Shown in pieces: positions 53,551 through 53,754 of a stretch of DNA of 53,754 nucleotides. Within the stretch, counting starts at the first letter, position 1, and every line of letters starts with the position of its first letter. Made by a program: the position numbers and the translations under genes. Origin of the DNA: Zetaproteobacteria bacterium CG1_02_53_45. GTDB taxonomy: Bacteria > Pseudomonadota > Zetaproteobacteria > Mariprofundales > Mariprofundaceae. The DNA lies in NCBI GenBank assembly GCA_001871925.1, contig MNWZ01000167.1, positions 1-53,754 of the forward strand, given 5' to 3'. The notes beneath the pieces were generated by a model. It had not been told where the DNA came from. It was given only the letters and a program-made list of their open reading frames with translations, and did not search any database.

Positions 53551-53754
53551 GTTGAGTTTTGGTGTTGAAGAACACTTCATGGGGTGTTCTATAGCCCAGC
53601 GTCTTTCTCGGTCGATGATTGAGTCGATGCATAATGAAGTCAACCTCCTCATCCGTGACCGTATTGAACCTCCGGCTCTTGGGAATGTACTGCCGCACTA
53701 GGCCGTTGGTGTTTTCGTTCAAACCTCTTTCCCACGATACATAAGGATGCGCGA
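53525..53754 (-). mobile_element. IS30-family transposase, C-terminal part (runs off the right edge)
   Basis: The minus-strand frame is open from the window edge (AHPYVSWERGLNENTNGLVR at its start) to a TGA at 53525. The phrases SWERGLNENTNGL, RQYIPKS, LNHRPRKTLGYRTPHEVF are diagnostic of the C-terminal DDE domain of IS30 transposases, and the final catalytic Glu is in WERG. The first part is missing only because the window ends. The element's terminal repeat abuts the promoter region of the CgeB-like gene. Confidence 0.93.

Overview
The window reads as chromosome of a Zetaproteobacterium close to Mariprofundus (stalk-forming, neutrophilic iron oxidisers). I infer this from proteobacterial housekeeping synteny combined with a six-gene operon whose content and order match, as I recall it, the reported sfz ('stalk formation in Zetaproteobacteria') cluster. 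No 16S rRNA or iron-oxidation marker is present, so the assignment rests on that cluster. Both edges lie inside insertion sequences: an IS5-type transposase start at the left and an IS30-family transposase end at the right. The window may therefore be a whole contig that broke at repeats.

Layout. 1-300: IS end. 449-6345 (all minus): manC and a nucleotide-antiporter-like gene, then the envelope pair amiC-msbA (lipid A/LPS flipping and peptidoglycan amidase). 6495-18896 (minus): the sfz-like operon. It encodes a BcsB-like periplasmic subunit with an SH3 domain, a BcsA-like membrane glycosyltransferase with N-terminal MshEN-type modules, an unknown polytopic membrane protein, a glycosidase-like lipoprotein, an outer-membrane barrel and a 1471-residue protein with six SH3 repeats and a CotH-type kinase domain. 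It is headed by a TATAAT promoter with a perfect 8-bp inverted repeat just upstream. 19566-19690: tRNA-Asn and its terminator. 19897-24009 (plus): CHASE2 Ser/Thr kinase, PP2C phosphatase and a lipoprotein.

24129-34964 (minus) is a compact housekeeping supra-operon, read right to left as pheA-hisC-tyrA-aroA-cmk-rpsA-ihfB-lapA-lapB-pyrF-dgt, with many start/stop overlaps. uvrA (35007-37817) lies upstream and priA (38149-40278) follows. Between them is an array of hairpins whose stems differ in sequence but stay paired, the last of which supplies the priA stop codon.

40307-53481 (minus) is a surface-glycan locus: CgeB-like glycosyltransferase, NAD-dependent epimerase, GT2, a GT-C/MurJ-like flippase fusion, GT4, PglC-like phosphoglycosyltransferase, PglD-like acetyltransferase, PglE-like aminotransferase, O-antigen ligase/polymerase, a small ComEA-like protein and a PglF/CapD-like dehydratase. 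Together these can make an undecaprenyl-linked glycan starting with a bacillosamine-type sugar, flip it and polymerise or ligate it. ManC and MsbA in the left part may serve the same envelope chemistry.

The most interesting system is the sfz-like operon. It looks like a synthase-dependent exopolysaccharide machine without BcsC, PilZ or GH8 parts. It has its own candidate c-di-GMP input (MshEN-type modules), peptidoglycan anchors (SH3) and a predicted secreted kinase (CotH) that could modify the matrix on which iron oxyhydroxide is laid down.
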